From Solirubrobacterales bacterium (GTDB taxonomy: Bacteria > Actinomycetota > Thermoleophilia > Solirubrobacterales > Solirubrobacteraceae): 64,000 nt of DNA. This document shows, piece after piece, positions 8,057 to 16,317 of the stretch (within the stretch, counting starts at the first letter, position 1; each line of letters opens with the position of its first letter). A program made the translations under genes and the position numbers. Location of the stretch: assembly GCA_003138355.1 (NCBI GenBank), contig PLFX01000004.1, positions 1,470 to 65,469 on the forward strand, given 5' to 3'. The notes beneath the pieces were generated by a model. That model was not told the DNA's origin and made no database searches. It saw nothing but the letters and a program-made list of their open reading frames with translations.

Positions 8057-8103
8057 ATGTTCGGAAAAATGTTCGGATTTGTCACTGACAACAATCCGAA
8101 CAT
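8057..8103. promoter_or_regulatory. repeat/dyad cluster upstream of integrase (arm-type or operator sites)
   Basis: ATGTTCGGA occurs at 8057-8065 and again at 8069-8077. Its extended inverse AATCCGAACAT lies at 8093-8103. The centre, 8079-8091, is itself a 13-bp palindrome (TTGTCACTGACAA). Two direct copies plus one inverted copy around a central palindrome resemble integrase/excisionase arm sites or an autoregulatory operator. It lies between int and the tRNA 3' end. Confidence 0.5.
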
Positions 8104-8139
8104 TAGCGCCCGATGGCGATACCAACCGCCCGAAACGAG

Positions 8140-8164
8140 AAAAGCCCTGCTTTACGGGGCTTTT
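8140..8164 (-). terminator. intrinsic terminator of tRNA-Leu
   Basis: On the minus strand an 8-bp stem (AAAAGCCC/GGGCTTTT) encloses a 9-base loop and ends in its own U-rich arm, 5 bases after the tRNA discriminator base. Confidence 0.7.
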
Positions 8165-8169
8165 GTCAG

Positions 8170-8253
8170 TGCGGATGAGAGGACTCGAACCTCCACAGAG
8201 TTACCTCCACACGGACCTGAACCGTGCGCGTCTACCAATTCCGCCACATCCGC
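8170..8253 (-). tRNA. tRNA-Leu (anticodon CAG)
   Basis: The 84-base minus-strand sequence folds as a class II tRNA. The acceptor is GCGGATG/CATCCGC with discriminator A, the D-arm contains GGCGGAATTGGTAGAC, the anticodon loop is TTCAGGT (CAG), and there is a long variable arm and a TTCGAGT T-loop. CCA is not encoded. Its 3' end faces the integrase gene, so it is the probable attachment site of the left-hand element. Confidence 0.95.
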
Positions 8254-8330
8254 CGGCAGGGGCCGACGATAGCAACGCCACGTCCCGGTTGCTCGCCAAG
8301 CCTCTGCTAGCCTCAGGCGCCGGACACCGC

Positions 8331-8403
8331 GCCGCTATCGTCTAGGGGACTAGGACGCCGCCCTCTCACGGCGGAAACCCGGGTTCGAATCCCGGTAGCG
8401 GTA
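8331..8403 (+). tRNA. tRNA-Glu (anticodon CTC)
   Basis: The acceptor GCCGCTA/TAGCGGT has a G-U first pair. The anticodon stem is CCGCC/GGCGG with loop CTCTCAC, and the T-arm is CCGGG/CCCGG around TTCGAAT. CCA is not encoded. Its last 25 bases plus TC are repeated at 19758-19784, marking it as an island insertion site. Confidence 0.95.
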
Positions 8404-8405
8404 TC
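8379..8405. repeat. attachment-site repeat, left copy (inside tRNA-Glu)
   Basis: 27 bases from the T-arm through the 3' end of tRNA-Glu, plus two more, are identical to 19758-19784. Identity stops abruptly on both sides (C versus G at the left, G versus C at the right). This is the expected structure of attL/attR left by tRNA-targeting site-specific integration. Confidence 0.85.
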
Positions 8406-8414
8406 GCGACAAAG

Positions 8415-8436
8415 GCCCTGCTAAGCGGGGCTTTTT
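8415..8436 (+). terminator. intrinsic terminator after tRNA-Glu
   Basis: GCCCTGC/GCGGGGC, a 7-bp stem with one G-T pair and loop TAA, is followed by TTTTT at 8432-8436. It lies just outside the repeat, on the island side, so the island supplies the terminator now serving the tRNA. Confidence 0.7.
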
Positions 8437-8454
8437 GTTTGCCCGCAGTCGGTC

Positions 8455-8697
8455 TCAATTGCTGCTCGAAGCACAGCTTGCCCCAGTGGCGGTCGTCGGG
8501 GGAACGCCAAGCAGGGTCGCGGCATTGAGCATCGACTCGGAGCCGAGCTGGTTGTCCGATCCCGGGTCGATGAAGATGTCACTGTGGGCGGCAGCTCTGG
8601 CCGTCACCGTCGCAGTCGCCTTGTCGATCGTCCACGCCTCGTCCGACGACGGCGAGAGGGTGAATGGAAGTCCGGGCACGTCCCATGCGATGGTCAT
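8455..8697 (-). pseudogene. N-terminal fragment of a DUF1349 (concanavalin-like) protein
   Basis: The 80-residue frame begins MTIAWDVPGLPFTLSPSSDE. It continues with AWTIDKATATVTARAAAHSD, IFIDPG and MLNAATLLGVPPTT, which resembles the first third of DUF1349 family proteins (usually about 180-200 residues, beta-sandwich). The rest of the domain is missing and the frame stops 50 bases from the island edge. Truncation at the attachment junction suggests rearrangement or erosion of the island end. Confidence 0.5.
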
Positions 8698-8778
8698 GCG
8701 TCTCCTCGAGTGATCTGGTCACTGGACTACGCAGTCGTGGTGGCTCGTGGTGGGCATAGACCCGTCCGGCAGGGACGT

Positions 8779-9831
8779 CTAACCCAGCGGGCGCGTGCTT
8801 CTGCGTAGGACGAGCTCACACGGCAGAACGTGCACGCGGCCTTGGAGAGCGCCGGCGCCGGTTACGTGCGCAAGGAGGAGCCCAGCCGCGAAAGCGCCCT
8901 TCTCCTCTGTCGCCTGGTGGACCGTGGTGAGCGGCGGGTCGACCACCGCCGCGACGGGCAGGTCGTCGAAGCCGACCACCGAGACCTGATCGGGGACGTG
9001 CAAACCAGCCGCGCGCAGACGTGCGATCGCGCCGAGCGCGATCAGATCGCTGTGAGCGAACAGCGCCGTGAACTTCGAGCCTCGGGCCAGGAGCCTGGCA
9101 GCTGCCGCCTCGCCTGCTTCGATCCCCCAATCCTCGGCCCGCTCTTCGAGCAAGTTATCGGAGCTCAGGCCGAAATCACGGAGCGCCTCCTGGCAGCCCT
9201 CGAAGCGCTCTATTGCGGGTGGCCAACCCGTCGGTCCGAGAATCGTTGCGATCTGTCGGTGCCCGAGCTCGAGAAGATGCCGCGTGGCTTGGTAGCCGCC
9301 CTGGTGGTTGTCGCTTTCGACGACATCGACGCCGGGGACGACGCTCGTGCCGACGAGGACGAACGGCACGCCGGCTTGCTCGACGAGCTCGAGGTGATCG
9401 CCGAGGAACGGCACGCCCGGCCGGACAAGGATGAAGCCTTCCACGCGGCGTTCGAGCATGAGCCGCAAATAGCTGCTCTCATCGGCGCCGGGCTCGACGC
9501 TCCCGATGACGAGGAAGTAGCCGCGCCGGCGGGCCTCGGCCTCGGCACCGGCGATGATGTGGCCGAAGGCGAAGTCGGAGATGTTGTCCGTGACGACGCC
9601 GAGCGAATGCGTGCGGTTCAGGCGGACGCCGCGCGCAATCGAGCTGGGAACGTAACTCAGCTCCTCGATCGCGGCCAGGACGCGCTCGCGCGTCGTGGCC
9701 GACACGGCCGTGCTTTCGTTGATCACGCGCGAGACGGTTTGGTGCGAGACGCCGGCTCGAGCCGCGACGTCGTGGATCGTGGATCGCCTCGACCTGTCGA
9801 GCACGGGTTCGAGCTTGACAGGGTTCGACAC
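8779..9831 (-). CDS. LacI family transcriptional regulator
   Basis: The 350-residue protein, from GTG 9831, has the LacI HTH TIHDVAARAGVSHQTVSRVIN near residues 18-38 and a hinge helix (SSIARGVRL). A periplasmic-binding-like sensor domain follows, with SLGVVTDNISDFAFGHIIAG, VGFDDLPVA and a final LVLRRSTRP. It is divergent from the sugar-binding-protein gene, with a triple palindrome between them. It most likely represses the transporter and glycosidase operon until an inducer sugar binds. The start is preceded by TAGGAT eight bases upstream with no Shine-Dalgarno sequence, suggesting a leaderless transcript. Confidence 0.9.
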   Translation of the reverse strand: MSNPVKLEPVLDRSRRSTIHDVAARAGVSHQTVSRVINESTAVSATTRERVLAAIEELSYVPSSIARGVRLNRTHSLGVVTDNISDFAFGHIIAGAEAEARRRGYFLVIGSVEPGADESSYLRLMLERRVEGFILVRPGVPFLGDHLELVEQAGVPFVLVGTSVVPGVDVVESDNHQGGYQATRHLLELGHRQIATILGPTGWPPAIERFEGCQEALRDFGLSSDNLLEERAEDWGIEAGEAAAARLLARGSKFTALFAHSDLIALGAIARLRAAGLHVPDQVSVVGFDDLPVAAVVDPPLTTVHQATEEKGAFAAGLLLAHVTGAGALQGRVHVLPCELVLRRSTRPLG

Positions 9832-9858
9832 GGCTCGTTATCCTAGCGCACGTTCGAT

Positions 9859-9895
9859 GTGATCGATCACAGTGATCGATCACAGTGATCGATAC
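9859..9895. promoter_or_regulatory. triple LacI-type operator
   Basis: The perfect palindrome GTGATCGATCAC occurs at 9859-9870 and 9872-9883, and a third variant copy (GTGATCGATAC) lies at 9885-9895. The copies repeat every 13 bases. They sit between the divergent lacI-type gene and the binding-protein gene, 26 bases before the latter's ATG. Symmetry and position are those of a LacI-family operator array. Confidence 0.75.
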
Positions 9896-9920
9896 CAACT
9901 ACCTTGAGGAGGGGGTTCGA

Positions 9921-11249
9921 ATGAGGTTTCGTTCCGTCCGGCGACTCGTGACTGCCGCGTTAGTAGTTGCGGGAGTCTGCGTCGCCACCGTCCCGAGCTT
10001 CGCGCTCGGGGGGCAGCGAGCGAAGACCGCTCAGGCGCCAGTCCAGATCACCTTCTGGTCGTGGGTGCCCAACATCCAAAACCAGGTGAACCAGTTCAAC
10101 GCCAGTCATCCGGACATCCAGGTCAACTACGTGAACGCGGGCCAGGGCGAGGCGGAGTATCAGAAGCTGACGACCGCCCTGCAAGCTGGTTCGGGGGCGC
10201 CGGATGTCGTCCAGATCGAGTACCAGTACATCCCGCAGTACGTCCAGCTCAAAGGCCTCGCCAACATCGCCAAGGACATCCCCGCCAACACCGGGAAGCA
10301 GTTCGTCGGTTGGGTCTGGAAGCAGGTCTCGCCGAACAAGAAGACGGTCTGGGCGATCCCGCAGGACTCGGGACCACTCGGAATGCTCTATCGCACGGAC
10401 ATCTTCAAGCAGAACGGCCTGGCCGTACCGAAGACGTGGGCGCAGTTCGCGACCGAGGCGATCAGTTTCCACAAGGCGAACCCGAGTGACTACCTCGCGG
10501 ACTTCCCGATCAACGACGGTGGCGCGCTGTTCGGCATGATCTGGCAGACGGGCGCAACGCCGTTCACGGTCAAGGGCACCACCGTCACGATCAACCTGAC
10601 CAGCCCGCCGATAATGAAGTGGGCCAACTTCTGGGGCAACCTGATCGGTGCCGGTGATATCGCGGCGCAGCCTGACTTCGAGACCGCGTGGTACACGGCG
10701 TTGACCAACGGCACGTATGCGAGCATGACGCCCGCTGCTGCCTGGGCTCCCGTTTTCCTTGAGGGGGTCGCGAAGTCGACGTCCGGCTCGTGGGGAGCGG
10801 CGCTGACCCCGCAGTGGAGCGCTAAGGGCGCCCCGATCAATGGCAACTGGGGTGGCTCGACCAGTGCGGTCACCGCCCAGAGCAAGGATCCGAAGCAGGC
10901 GGCAGAGTTCGCAGACTGGCTCAACACGAACTCGCAGTCGACGAGCGAGTTCGCCAACACGCAGTCCTTGTACCCGACGCTGAAGTCTCTGGCGAACAGT
11001 CCTTCCTACGCTGACCAGCAGATCCCGTTTTACGGCGGCCAGGAGGTCAACAAGCTGTTTGCCAAGGCCTCGACCGAGGTCAACACGAAGTTCGTGTTCA
11101 GTCCGTTCCAGAGCGAGGTCTACACCGTGCTTCAGGACGAGCTTGGTAAGGCTTCGCTAGGCCAGGAGACCTTTGCGCAAGCGATGAAGAACACCCAGGC
11201 GCAGATCGTGACGTACGCCAAGCAGCAAGGGTTCACGGTCAAGACCTGA
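9921..11249 (+). CDS. carbohydrate ABC transporter substrate-binding protein (CUT1 family)
   Basis: ATG 9921, behind a strong GAGGAGGGGG, gives 442 residues with a signal peptide (VRRLVTAALVVAGVCVATVP). The mature protein is a type-1 extracellular solute-binding protein: ITFWSWVPNIQNQVNQFNAS, AGSGAPDVVQIEYQYIPQY, GMLYRTDIFKQNGL, and a late GGSTSAVTAQSKDPKQAAEF. It would capture an oligosaccharide for the permeases encoded next. The residues around its only early Cys (VAGVC) do not form a good lipobox, which is unusual for a protein that must stay on a Gram-positive surface. The following glycosidases suggest a galactose/arabinose-containing ligand. Confidence 0.9.
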   Translation: MRFRSVRRLVTAALVVAGVCVATVPSFALGGQRAKTAQAPVQITFWSWVPNIQNQVNQFNASHPDIQVNYVNAGQGEAEYQKLTTALQAGSGAPDVVQIEYQYIPQYVQLKGLANIAKDIPANTGKQFVGWVWKQVSPNKKTVWAIPQDSGPLGMLYRTDIFKQNGLAVPKTWAQFATEAISFHKANPSDYLADFPINDGGALFGMIWQTGATPFTVKGTTVTINLTSPPIMKWANFWGNLIGAGDIAAQPDFETAWYTALTNGTYASMTPAAAWAPVFLEGVAKSTSGSWGAALTPQWSAKGAPINGNWGGSTSAVTAQSKDPKQAAEFADWLNTNSQSTSEFANTQSLYPTLKSLANSPSYADQQIPFYGGQEVNKLFAKASTEVNTKFVFSPFQSEVYTVLQDELGKASLGQETFAQAMKNTQAQIVTYAKQQGFTVKT

Positions 11250-11315
11250 GCTACGAGGCAACTGAGGGCAAACGTCAACATGAGAAGCGCCGGTTAGGGA
11301 TCACTCCGACACCTC

Positions 11316-12254
11316 ATGTCTGACAGCAGTCAACTCTCTCTCACTCCCAGCAGTAGCCCGGCGGCGCGTGTGTGGCACACGCGCCGCCGGGCTTTGCAGC
11401 GCACTCTCGTCCCGTTCGCGTTCCTCGCTCCGTTCCTGGTCCTCTTTGCGTTCTTCCTGATCACGCCGCTCGTCTATGCGCTGCGGATGGCGCTTTACAA
11501 CGAGCGCCTCGTCGGCGGCACAGTCTTCGTCGGTCTCTCAAACCTCGAGCAGGCGGTGCAGGACCCGAGCTTCTATACCGGGCTCGAGCACATGGCCCTG
11601 CTCGGCGTCGTGCAGATCCCGATCATGATCGGGATCGCCCTGCTGTTCGCGCTCCTGCTCGACGCGCGCGCGGTCTGGCTGCCGAGCCTGTTCCGGCTCG
11701 GGTTCTTCCTACCATTCGCCGTCCCGACGGTGGTCGCCGCGCTGATGTGGGGCGACCTGTATGCCCCCAGCTTCGGCCCGCTCGCCCAGATCTCGCGCGA
11801 CCTCGGCCTAGGCACGCCCGGATTCCTGACTTCGACGTGGATGCTCGGCTCGCTGGGCAACATCGTCACCTGGGAGTGGACGGGCTACAACATGATCATC
11901 CTCTATGCGGCCCTGAAGACGATCCCCCCTGAGATCGTCGAGGCGGCCGCCGTCGACGGCGCGACGCCCCTACAGACCGCGCTGCGGATCCGCATCCCGT
12001 TCATCGCGCCGGCGCTCGTCCTGACCGTCGTCTTTTCGATCATCGGCACGCTCCAGCTCTTCAACGAGCCGCAGATCATGAGCGTGATCGCGCCGCAGGT
12101 GATCGGCACCTCCTACACGCCGAACGTCTATGTCTACAACCTCGCGTTCTCTTCGCACGAGTTTAACTACGCCGCCGCCGTCTCGTTCGTGCTCGGCGGC
12201 TTTGTCTTCCTCTCCTCATACGTGTTCATCTTCCTCACCCGCAAGCAGCGATGA
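11316..12254 (+). CDS. sugar ABC transporter permease, MalF-type
   Basis: The 312-residue integral membrane protein begins MSDSSQLSLTP. It has about six hydrophobic helices, starting with LVPFAFLAPFLVLFAFFLI near residue 30. The cytoplasmic EAA loop is EAAAVDGATPLQTALRIRIP, the contact for the ATPase. It overlaps the next permease gene by 4 bases (ATGA), consistent with an obligate heterodimer. It forms half of the membrane channel of the CUT1 system. Confidence 0.92.
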   Translation: MSDSSQLSLTPSSSPAARVWHTRRRALQRTLVPFAFLAPFLVLFAFFLITPLVYALRMALYNERLVGGTVFVGLSNLEQAVQDPSFYTGLEHMALLGVVQIPIMIGIALLFALLLDARAVWLPSLFRLGFFLPFAVPTVVAALMWGDLYAPSFGPLAQISRDLGLGTPGFLTSTWMLGSLGNIVTWEWTGYNMIILYAALKTIPPEIVEAAAVDGATPLQTALRIRIPFIAPALVLTVVFSIIGTLQLFNEPQIMSVIAPQVIGTSYTPNVYVYNLAFSSHEFNYAAAVSFVLGGFVFLSSYVFIFLTRKQR

Positions 12255-13129
12255 CGGCGCTCACGTTCCTCGAACAGGGCTTCACGAGGCGCAACCGGCG
12301 CCGCAGCTTCGCAACGCTGTTCTTGCTGCTGTTCCTCATCTACTTCCTGCTGCCGCTCTTCTGGCTGATCGTCTCCTCGACGAAGTCAGACCCGCAGCTC
12401 TTCTCGACCTTTGGGCTCTGGTTCGCGCATTTCAACCTGGTCCAGAACCTCCGTGAGGTGTTCACCTACGACGGCGGGATCTACCTGACATGGCTCGGCA
12501 ACACGGCGCTCTACGCGATCTCAGCCGGCGTCGGCGCGGCCCTCTTCGCGACGATGGCCGGCTACGCGTTCGCGAAGTACCGCTTCCGAGGACGCGGCGT
12601 CCTGTTCGCGGTCGTGCTCGGATCGATCATGATTCCGCAGACAGCGCTCGTGATCCCGCTCTACCTGCTGTTGTCGAAGGTCGGGATCATAAACACGCCG
12701 TTCGCGGTCATCCTGCCGTCGCTCATCAGCCCGGTCGGCGTCTTCCTGATGCGCGTCTATGCCGAGCGGGCGGTCCCGGACGCGCTGCTGGACGCCGCCC
12801 GCGTGGACGGGGCCGGCGAGTTCAGGATCTTCCGGAGCGTCTCCTTTCGCATCCTCGTCCCGGGCTTCGCCACGGTGCTCCTGCTCTCGTTCGTCGCGAC
12901 CTGGAACAACTACTTCCTGCCGCTCGTCGTACTCTCGACGCCGAAGTACTACCCGCTGACGGTCGGGCTCGCTCAGTGGAACTCGTCCTCGAGTGCCGGC
13001 GGCGGCGCCAATGTGCTCTTCAGCATCGTTGTGGCGGGTTCTCTTGTCGCCGTCATCCCGGTGGCGATCGCATTCCTACTCCTCCAACGCTACTGGCAAG
13101 GGGGACTTACAGCCGGAGGTGTGAAGTGA
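12251..13129 (+). CDS. sugar ABC transporter permease, MalG-type
   Basis: The 292 residues have an Arg-rich N-terminus and then about six membrane helices (FLLLFLIYFLLPLFWLIVSS is the first). The EAA loop reads DAARVDGAGEFRIFRSVSFR. It overlaps the preceding permease (ATGA) and the following beta-galactosidase gene (GTGA), so transport and hydrolysis genes are translationally linked. It is the second subunit of the channel. Confidence 0.92.
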   Translation: MTALTFLEQGFTRRNRRRSFATLFLLLFLIYFLLPLFWLIVSSTKSDPQLFSTFGLWFAHFNLVQNLREVFTYDGGIYLTWLGNTALYAISAGVGAALFATMAGYAFAKYRFRGRGVLFAVVLGSIMIPQTALVIPLYLLLSKVGIINTPFAVILPSLISPVGVFLMRVYAERAVPDALLDAARVDGAGEFRIFRSVSFRILVPGFATVLLLSFVATWNNYFLPLVVLSTPKYYPLTVGLAQWNSSSSAGGGANVLFSIVVAGSLVAVIPVAIAFLLLQRYWQGGLTAGGVK

Positions 13130-15111
13130 GCTTGCTACCGAAGATTCCCCACGTTCTCTACGGGGGCGACTACAACCCCGAGCAGTGGCCGGAGGAAGTG
13201 TGGGAGGAAGACGTGCGGCTCATGCGAGAGGCCGGCGTCAACATCGTCACGGTCGGCGTCTTCTCATGGGCGCTACTCGAGCCTCGGCCTGGCGAGTACG
13301 TGTTCGACTGGCTTGACCGCCTGCTCGAGCTCCTGCACGCCAACGGCATTCACGCAGACCTCGCGACGGCGACCGCCTCGCCGCCGCCGTGGCTTGCGAA
13401 GCTCGACCCGGAGAGCCTGCCGGTGACCCGCGAGGGCGTACGGCTCTGGCCCGGGTCGCGTCAGCACTACTGCCCTTCGAGCGTGACCTACGCGGATGCC
13501 GCGCGCGCGCTCGTCGAGCAGCTCGCCGCCCGCTACGGGAAGCATCCAGCCGTCGCGCTCTGGCACGTCAACAACGAGTACGGCTGCCACGTCCCCGCGT
13601 GCTACTGCGATCAATGCGCGGCGCACTTCCGGCACTGGCTGCAGGAGCGCTACGGCTCGCTCGATGCCTTCAACGAGGCCTGGGGGACCGCGTTCTGGAG
13701 CCAGCGGTACGGAGACTGGGATGAGATCCAGCCGCCGCGCGCCGCCCCGGCGTTCAGGAACCCCTCGCAGGAGATCGACTGGCAGCGCTTCTGCTCGGAT
13801 GCCCTGCTCGAGCTTTTCCTGATGGAGCGCGCGGTCCTCGAGCGCGACGCGCCGGGAACCCCGATCACGACCAACTTCATGTCGTTCTTCAAGCCCGTGG
13901 ACTACTGGAAGTGGGCTCGGCACGTCGATCTCGTCGCCGACGACGAGTACCCGGATCCGGCCGAGCCTTCATCGGCCGTGGATTTCTCGGCGTCCTGTGA
14001 CCTCATGCGCTCGCTCGGCAGCCGAGCGGGCTGGGTGCTGATGGAACAGGCTGTGAGTGCCGTGAACTGGCTGACACCCAACGTCCCGAAGCACCCAGGC
14101 AAGATGCGCCTCGGCAGCTACCAGGCACTCGCACGCGGGGCCGAGGGGATCCTTTTCTTCCAGTGGCGCGCTTCACAGTTCGGCGCCGAGCAGTTCGTCA
14201 GCGCGATGGTGCCGCATGCCGGCACGAGCACGCGGTCTTGGCGCGAGGTCGTGCAACTGGGAGGCGAGCTTGCGCAGCTCGACTCGGTCCTCGGGACGCA
14301 GGTCGAGGCCGACGTCGCCCTCCTCTTCGACTGGGAGAGCTGGTGGGCTCTCGAGGTTCCCGGGAAGCCCTCACCAAATCTCTTACTGCCCGACCAGATC
14401 AAGCGTTGGTATCGCGCCTTCTGGGAGCAGAACATCGCCGTTGACTTCGCGCACCCCGAGGCCGACCTCTCGCGCTACCGGCTGGTCGTGGCGCCGAATC
14501 TCTACCTCCTGACAGACGACGCGGCATCGAACCTGGAGCGCTTCGTCGACGGGGGCAGCACCGCCGCGTTCAGCTTCTTCAGCGGGATCGTCGACTCGCG
14601 CGGCCACGTGCGCTTGGGCGGCTACCCGGCGCCGCTGCGCAAGCTGCTCGGCATCGTCGTCACGGAGTTCTGGCCGCTGCCCGACGACGAGCCGTGTTCG
14701 ATCGTGCTCGGCGAGCAGCGCTACGCCTGCGAGCACTGGCGCGACTGGATCGAGCTCGAAGGGGCGGAGGTGGTTGGAACCTTCGCCGACGGCTGGCTCG
14801 AGGGGCGTCCCGCAGTGACGCGCAACGGCGGCGCGTGGTACGTCGGAACCCGCCCCAATCCTGGCGCCACCGCTGAGCTCGTGAGGCGGCTTGCAACCGA
14901 GGCGAAGGTCGCTTCGAGCGTGGCTGCGCCGCCAGGAGTCGAGGCGGTGCGCCGGTCGGCCGACGGACGCTCCCTGCTCTTCCTGCTCAACCACGGGTCG
15001 CAGGAGGCCAGCGTCGAAATCGCCGGGGAACAGCTCGACCTCCTGAGCGGCGCGAAGCACTCGGGCCGCGTCGTACTAGACCCGTTCGGCGTCGCCGTAC
15101 TGACTACCTGA
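13126..15111 (+). CDS. GH42 family beta-galactosidase
   Basis: GTG 13126 overlaps the permease stop and gives 661 residues, normal for GH42. [18 protein letters not shown] at the N-terminus is the family signature. The acid/base Glu lies in HVNNEYGC near residue 150 and the nucleophile Glu in VLMEQAVS near 306. A Cys cluster ([11 protein letters not shown]) near 153-163 would bind structural zinc. There is no signal peptide, so it acts in the cytoplasm on imported oligosaccharides, releasing galactose or, in some GH42 enzymes, related sugars such as arabinopyranose. An upstream extension of the frame overlaps the permease and was ignored. Confidence 0.92.
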   Translation: MSLLPKIPHVLYGGDYNPEQWPEEVWEEDVRLMREAGVNIVTVGVFSWALLEPRPGEYVFDWLDRLLELLHANGIHADLATATASPPPWLAKLDPESLPVTREGVRLWPGSRQHYCPSSVTYADAARALVEQLAARYGKHPAVALWHVNNEYGCHVPACYCDQCAAHFRHWLQERYGSLDAFNEAWGTAFWSQRYGDWDEIQPPRAAPAFRNPSQEIDWQRFCSDALLELFLMERAVLERDAPGTPITTNFMSFFKPVDYWKWARHVDLVADDEYPDPAEPSSAVDFSASCDLMRSLGSRAGWVLMEQAVSAVNWLTPNVPKHPGKMRLGSYQALARGAEGILFFQWRASQFGAEQFVSAMVPHAGTSTRSWREVVQLGGELAQLDSVLGTQVEADVALLFDWESWWALEVPGKPSPNLLLPDQIKRWYRAFWEQNIAVDFAHPEADLSRYRLVVAPNLYLLTDDAASNLERFVDGGSTAAFSFFSGIVDSRGHVRLGGYPAPLRKLLGIVVTEFWPLPDDEPCSIVLGEQRYACEHWRDWIELEGAEVVGTFADGWLEGRPAVTRNGGAWYVGTRPNPGATAELVRRLATEAKVASSVAAPPGVEAVRRSADGRSLLFLLNHGSQEASVEIAGEQLDLLSGAKHSGRVVLDPFGVAVLTT

Positions 15112-15127
15112 GGATCGAGGAAAGCCC

Positions 15128-16312
15128 GTGGCAAACATTTCGTTCGAGAACGTCACCAAACGCTTTGCCGACGGCACCGTGGCCGTGGACTCGCTCACGT
15201 TGGAGATCAACGACGGAGAGTTCATCGTCCTCGTCGGCCCGTCCGGCTCCGGCAAGTCGACCGCACTGCGGATGGCCGCGGGACTGGAGGACATCACGCA
15301 CGGGATCATCCGCGTCGGCGGGAGCGTGGTCAACGACCTCACGCCAAAGGAGCGCGACATGGCGATGGTGTTCCAAAACTACGCCCTGTACCCGAACATG
15401 AGCGTGTACGGCAATATGGAGTTCGGCCTGAAGCTGCGAAAGATGCCCAAGCAGGAGCGGAAGGCGCGCGTCACCGCGGCCGCCAAGATGCTGGGTATCG
15501 GGGAGCTTCTGGAGCGTCGCCCCGCTGCCCTCTCCGGTGGGCAGCGCCAGCGCGTCGCGATGGGCCGGGCGATCGTGCGCGAGCCGCAGGCGTTCCTGAT
15601 GGACGAGCCGCTCTCCAACCTCGACGCGAAGCTGCGCGTGCAGATGCGAACCGAGATCGCCCGCGTCCACCAGCAGCTGCAGACGACAACGATGTTCGTC
15701 ACCCACGATCAGACCGAGGCGATGACGATGGGCGACCGGGTTGCCGTGATGCGACAGGGTGCGCTCGAGCAGGTGGACACTCCGGAGGAGCTGTACAAGC
15801 GCCCCGTGAACCTGTTCGTGGGCGGTTTCATCGGCTCGCCGGCGATGAACATGGTCCTGGCGCGCCTTGTCGCCGAGGGCGACAAGCTCTTCGCGCAGTT
15901 CGGATCGCAGCGGATCGCCGTCCCGCGGGAACACCTCTCGCAACGCAAGCAGCTCGCAAGCTACAAGGACAAAGAAGTGATCCTCGGCATCCGCCCCGAA
16001 GATCTGGAGGACGCGGAGTTCGCGCCACGCGCCGACCCAGATGCGCTGCTCGACGTCGAGGTCGCCCTGGCCGAGCCGATGGGCGCCGAGCTCGTCACGT
16101 ACTTCGAGATCGACGCACCGCCAGTGATCACCAAGGACACGCGTGACCTGTCGACCGACCTCGACGAGCTCGATGCCAACAAGGGCAAATCTCTCTTCAC
16201 AGCGCGGATCGACTCACAGAGCTCCGCTCGCGATGGAAAGCCGCTCAAGGTCGTCTTTGACGTGACCCGTCTCTACTTCTTCGACCCGCAAACCGAGGCT
16301 GCGATCAGGTAG
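15128..16312 (+). CDS. ABC transporter ATP-binding protein, MsmX/UgpC-type
   Basis: The 394-residue protein from GTG 15128 has Walker [10 protein letters not shown] near residue 37, signature [14 protein letters not shown] near 135, Walker [14 protein letters not shown] near 157 and the H-loop [11 protein letters not shown]-terminal TOBE-like regulatory domain includes GIRPEDLED. This is the sugar-importer ATPase that energises CUT1 permeases. Many genomes use one shared copy, but here it is encoded in the operon, making the island's uptake system self-sufficient. Confidence 0.92.
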   Translation: MANISFENVTKRFADGTVAVDSLTLEINDGEFIVLVGPSGSGKSTALRMAAGLEDITHGIIRVGGSVVNDLTPKERDMAMVFQNYALYPNMSVYGNMEFGLKLRKMPKQERKARVTAAAKMLGIGELLERRPAALSGGQRQRVAMGRAIVREPQAFLMDEPLSNLDAKLRVQMRTEIARVHQQLQTTTMFVTHDQTEAMTMGDRVAVMRQGALEQVDTPEELYKRPVNLFVGGFIGSPAMNMVLARLVAEGDKLFAQFGSQRIAVPREHLSQRKQLASYKDKEVILGIRPEDLEDAEFAPRADPDALLDVEVALAEPMGAELVTYFEIDAPPVITKDTRDLSTDLDELDANKGKSLFTARIDSQSSARDGKPLKVVFDVTRLYFFDPQTEAAIR

Positions 16313-16317
16313 CAACG

